Source: DASWOJ01 sp964250755 (lineage in GTDB: Bacteria; Pseudomonadota; Alphaproteobacteria; Acetobacterales; Acetobacteraceae). From it: a stretch of 64,000 nucleotides of DNA. A program made the translations under genes and the position numbers. Shown piece by piece: positions 62,349 to 64,000 of the stretch. Numbering within the stretch: the first letter of the stretch is position 1; the number at the start of each line of letters is the position of its first letter. Location of the stretch: positions 13,189-77,188 of the forward strand of contig CAXUHB010000016.1 in the NCBI GenBank assembly GCA_964250755.1, written 5' to 3'. The notes under the pieces were generated by a model. It did no database searches. It was not told the origin of the DNA and saw nothing but the letters and a program-made list of their open reading frames with translations.

Positions 62349-63374
62349 TCACGCCAGTTCCAGCACCGGCGCCGGGGCCTTCCGGTCCGCATGGACCCGG
62401 TCCATCAGGTTGCGCAGGACTGCCGGCAGGTTGTCGCCCGTCACGCCGGACAGCAGCATCACCTTCTGCCCCGATGCCTTCTCCAGCGCGGCCCGGCGCG
62501 ACCGCGCCTCGGCTGGCGTCATCGCGTCGGACTTGTTCAGCACCAGCAGCTCCGGCTTCTCGGCCAACCCGCCGCCATAGGCCCGCAGCTCCTCCCGGAT
62601 CGTGCGCCATGCGCGCACCACGTTGCCCGCCGCGCCGTCCACCAAATGCAGCAACACGGCGCAGCGCTCGACATGGCCCAGGAAGCGGTCCCCCAGCCCA
62701 GCGCCCTCATGCGCCCCCGCGATCAGCCCGGGGATGTCGGCGATCACGAACTCCTCCGAGTGCGACAGCCGCACCACTCCCAGCTGCGGGTGCAGCGTCG
62801 TGAACGGATAGTCGGCGATCTTGGGCCGGGCGGCGGAGACGACGGACAGGAAGGTGCTCTTGCCCGCGTTGGGCAGCCCGACCAGCCCCACGTCGGCGAT
62901 CAGCTTCAGGCGCAGCCACACCCAGCGCTCCTCGCCGGGGTAGCCCGGCGTCGCCTTGCGGGGGGCGCGGTTGGTGCTGGACTTGAAGTGCGCGTTGCCG
63001 TGCCCGCCGTCGCCGCCCCGGCACAGGACAATCCGCTTGCCTGGCTCGTCCAGGTCCGCCAGCAAGGTCTCCCTGTCGTCCGCCATGATCTGCGTGCCGA
63101 TCGGCACCGCAATGACCACATCCGGTGCCCCCGCGCCCGTACGGTCCGATCCCGCGCCATTGCCGCCCTTGGGCGCGCGGAAATGCTGGGTGTAGCGGAA
63201 GTCTATCAGCGTGTTCAGGTTCTGCTGCGCCACGAAGACGATGTCCCCGCCCTTGCCGCCGTCGCCGCCGTCCGGGCCGCCGAACTCCATGAACTTCTCG
63301 CGCCGGAAGGCGATCACGCCGTTCCCGCCGTCGCCGGAGCGGGTGTAGATCTTGGCCTGGTCGAGAAACTTCAT
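62349..63374 (-). CDS. obgE: Obg GTPase
   Basis: 341 residues. Essential ribosome-assembly GTPase. The glycine-rich Obg fold is seen in IYTRSGDGGNGVIAFRREKF and GGPDGGDGGKGGD, with RGGDGGHGNAHFKSSTNRAP. The G domain has GLPNAGKST (G1), YPFTTLHP (G2), IADIPGLIAGAHEGAGLGDRF (G3) and LVLNKSD (G4). The ATG at 63374 is the conserved start. It follows rplU-rpmA as usual. Confidence 0.97.
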   Translation of the reverse strand: MKFLDQAKIYTRSGDGGNGVIAFRREKFMEFGGPDGGDGGKGGDIVFVAQQNLNTLIDFRYTQHFRAPKGGNGAGSDRTGAGAPDVVIAVPIGTQIMADDRETLLADLDEPGKRIVLCRGGDGGHGNAHFKSSTNRAPRKATPGYPGEERWVWLRLKLIADVGLVGLPNAGKSTFLSVVSAARPKIADYPFTTLHPQLGVVRLSHSEEFVIADIPGLIAGAHEGAGLGDRFLGHVERCAVLLHLVDGAAGNVVRAWRTIREELRAYGGGLAEKPELLVLNKSDAMTPAEARSRRAALEKASGQKVMLLSGVTGDNLPAVLRNLMDRVHADRKAPAPVLELA

Positions 63375-63444
63375 GGTGCTGCCTGAAAACAAGTAGGGGC
63401 CGGCTTGCGCCGACCCCTGATGTGGTGCCGCGTGGGGGCCGATG

Positions 63445-63726
63445 CTACTCGGCGGCCTGCGCTGCCGGGGCGGCCACCGGCACGACCGAGACGTGCATCC
63501 GGCCTTCGGTCTTGCGCTGGAACTTCACATGGCCGTCCACGAGCGCCCAGATGGTGTGATCGGTGCCCAGGCCGACGTTGAGGCCGGGCTTCACCTTGGT
63601 GCCGCGCTGGCGGATGATGATGTTGCCGGCGGCCACGGCTTCGCCGCCGAACTTCTTGACGCCAAGGCGGCGCCCGGCGGTGTCGCGGCCGTTGCGGGAC
63701 GAGCCGCCTGCCTTCTTGTGTGCCAT
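63445..63726 (-). CDS. rpmA: 50S ribosomal protein L27
   Basis: 93 residues. It starts AHKKAGGSSRNGRDTAGRRL, the L27 N-terminus that reaches the peptidyl-transferase centre. GNIIIRQRGTKVKPGLNVGL and HTIWALVDGHVKF are typical. A short Ala-rich tail is present. Encoded between rplU and obgE. Confidence 0.98.
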   Translation of the reverse strand: MAHKKAGGSSRNGRDTAGRRLGVKKFGGEAVAAGNIIIRQRGTKVKPGLNVGLGTDHTIWALVDGHVKFQRKTEGRMHVSVVPVAAPAAQAAE

Positions 63727-63764
63727 CGCTCTGTGTCCTTCTTTCTGCTGGCTGTCTGCCGGGG

Positions 63765-64000
63765 CTACTCGGCGTTCTCTTGCGCGCTGGTGGAGTCCAC
63801 GGGCTCGCCAGCATAGGCTTCGGTGGCCGGCGCGGCCGTGAGCGTGTCGGGCATGTCGTCCTGGGACGGCTGCGCCGCAACGGCCTCGGTCATCACATGG
63901 CCGTCCGCGCTGATGCCTGCGACGCGCAGCACGGTGACGTGCTGGCGGTGGCCGTTCTTGCGGCGGCTGTTCTGCCGGCGGCGCTTCTTGAAGATGATGA
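63765..64000 (-). CDS. rplU: 50S ribosomal protein L21 (3' part; runs off the window)
   Basis: Only the last 78 residues are visible. IIFKKRRRQNSRRKNGHRQ followed by TVLRVAGI is the conserved L21 C-terminal region. It is followed by an unusual acidic and Ala/Thr-rich extension of about 45 residues (MTEAVAAQPSQDDMPDTLTA and onward), a tail seen in some alphaproteobacterial L21 proteins. The TAG is at 63765-63767, 38 bases before rpmA. Confidence 0.95.
   Translation of the reverse strand, partial: IIFKKRRRQNSRRKNGHRQHVTVLRVAGISADGHVMTEAVAAQPSQDDMPDTLTAAPATEAYAGEPVDSTSAQENAE

Overview
The window is about 64 kb of very GC-rich DNA, almost fully coding, from a Gram-negative bacterium. Gene content and order point to an alphaproteobacterium, most likely of the order Rhodospirillales. 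The indicators are lysA followed by a DUF4175/TIGR02302 membrane protein, petABC followed by mtnP, the run rplU-rpmA-obgE-proB-proA-nadD-rsfS-rlmH-gpmI-envC-ctpA-pdaA-rppH, an MbfA-type iron exporter, and aerobic hemF. The genus cannot be fixed from the sequence alone. No rRNA, tRNA, CRISPR array, transposase or phage gene was found.

Layout. (1) 1-5.6 kb: DUF4175 protein, lysA, tyrS, a KirBac K+ channel and an alpha/beta hydrolase. (2) 5.8-13.8 kb: sulfur and iron-sulfur genes (cysE, two different cysteine desulfurases, Isc-type ferredoxin, mnmA), interrupted by mbfA, an OprB-like porin and a small secreted protein. (3) 14.0-15.7 kb: a secreted DNA/RNA nuclease, a translationally coupled 81-residue protein, an AT-rich palindromic stretch and an XRE regulator. 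(4) 15.9-31.7 kb: an exosortase A (XrtA/PEP-CTERM) locus. On the minus strand are the TPR protein PrsT, the sigma-54 regulator PrsR, the sensor kinase PrsK and an exopolysaccharide sugar transferase. On the plus strand are a tyrosine kinase, an outer-membrane beta-barrel, an AAA ATPase, a polysaccharide deacetylase, a FemAB-like protein and exosortase A. (5) 31.9-34.4 kb: paaG-paaI-paaK, a fragment of phenylacetate catabolism. (6) 34.4-39.3 kb: topoisomerase IB, divergent from a glycosyltransferase/UDP-galactopyranose mutase fusion and a clan GH-A glycosidase. (7) 39.3-43.7 kb: a five-gene operon of ACP, ketosynthase, type III polyketide synthase, methyltransferase and FAD oxidoreductase, probably making a phenolic lipid or alkylquinone-type product. 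(8) 43.9-46.0 kb: small stress-like and hypothetical genes, arfB and a ComEA-like helix-hairpin-helix protein. (9) 46.0-51.5 kb: hemF, the cytochrome bc1 operon petABC with a strong terminator, mtnP, a DUF4169 gene and rppH. (10) 51.5-64 kb: a conserved housekeeping run on the minus strand, with a TPP riboswitch driving a YCII-family gene inserted between proA and proB.

Functionally, regions 4 and 6 are envelope or exopolysaccharide modules and region 7 a lipid-type secondary metabolite module. The rest is core metabolism, respiration, ribosome biogenesis and cell-wall remodelling. The strongest leads for novelty are the TPP-riboswitch-controlled YCII gene, the ACP/KAS/type III PKS operon, the glycosyltransferase-mutase fusion, the exosortase locus without a visible substrate, and the nuclease/small-protein/XRE cassette. 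A short GC-rich palindromic repeat occurs at three intergenic sites.
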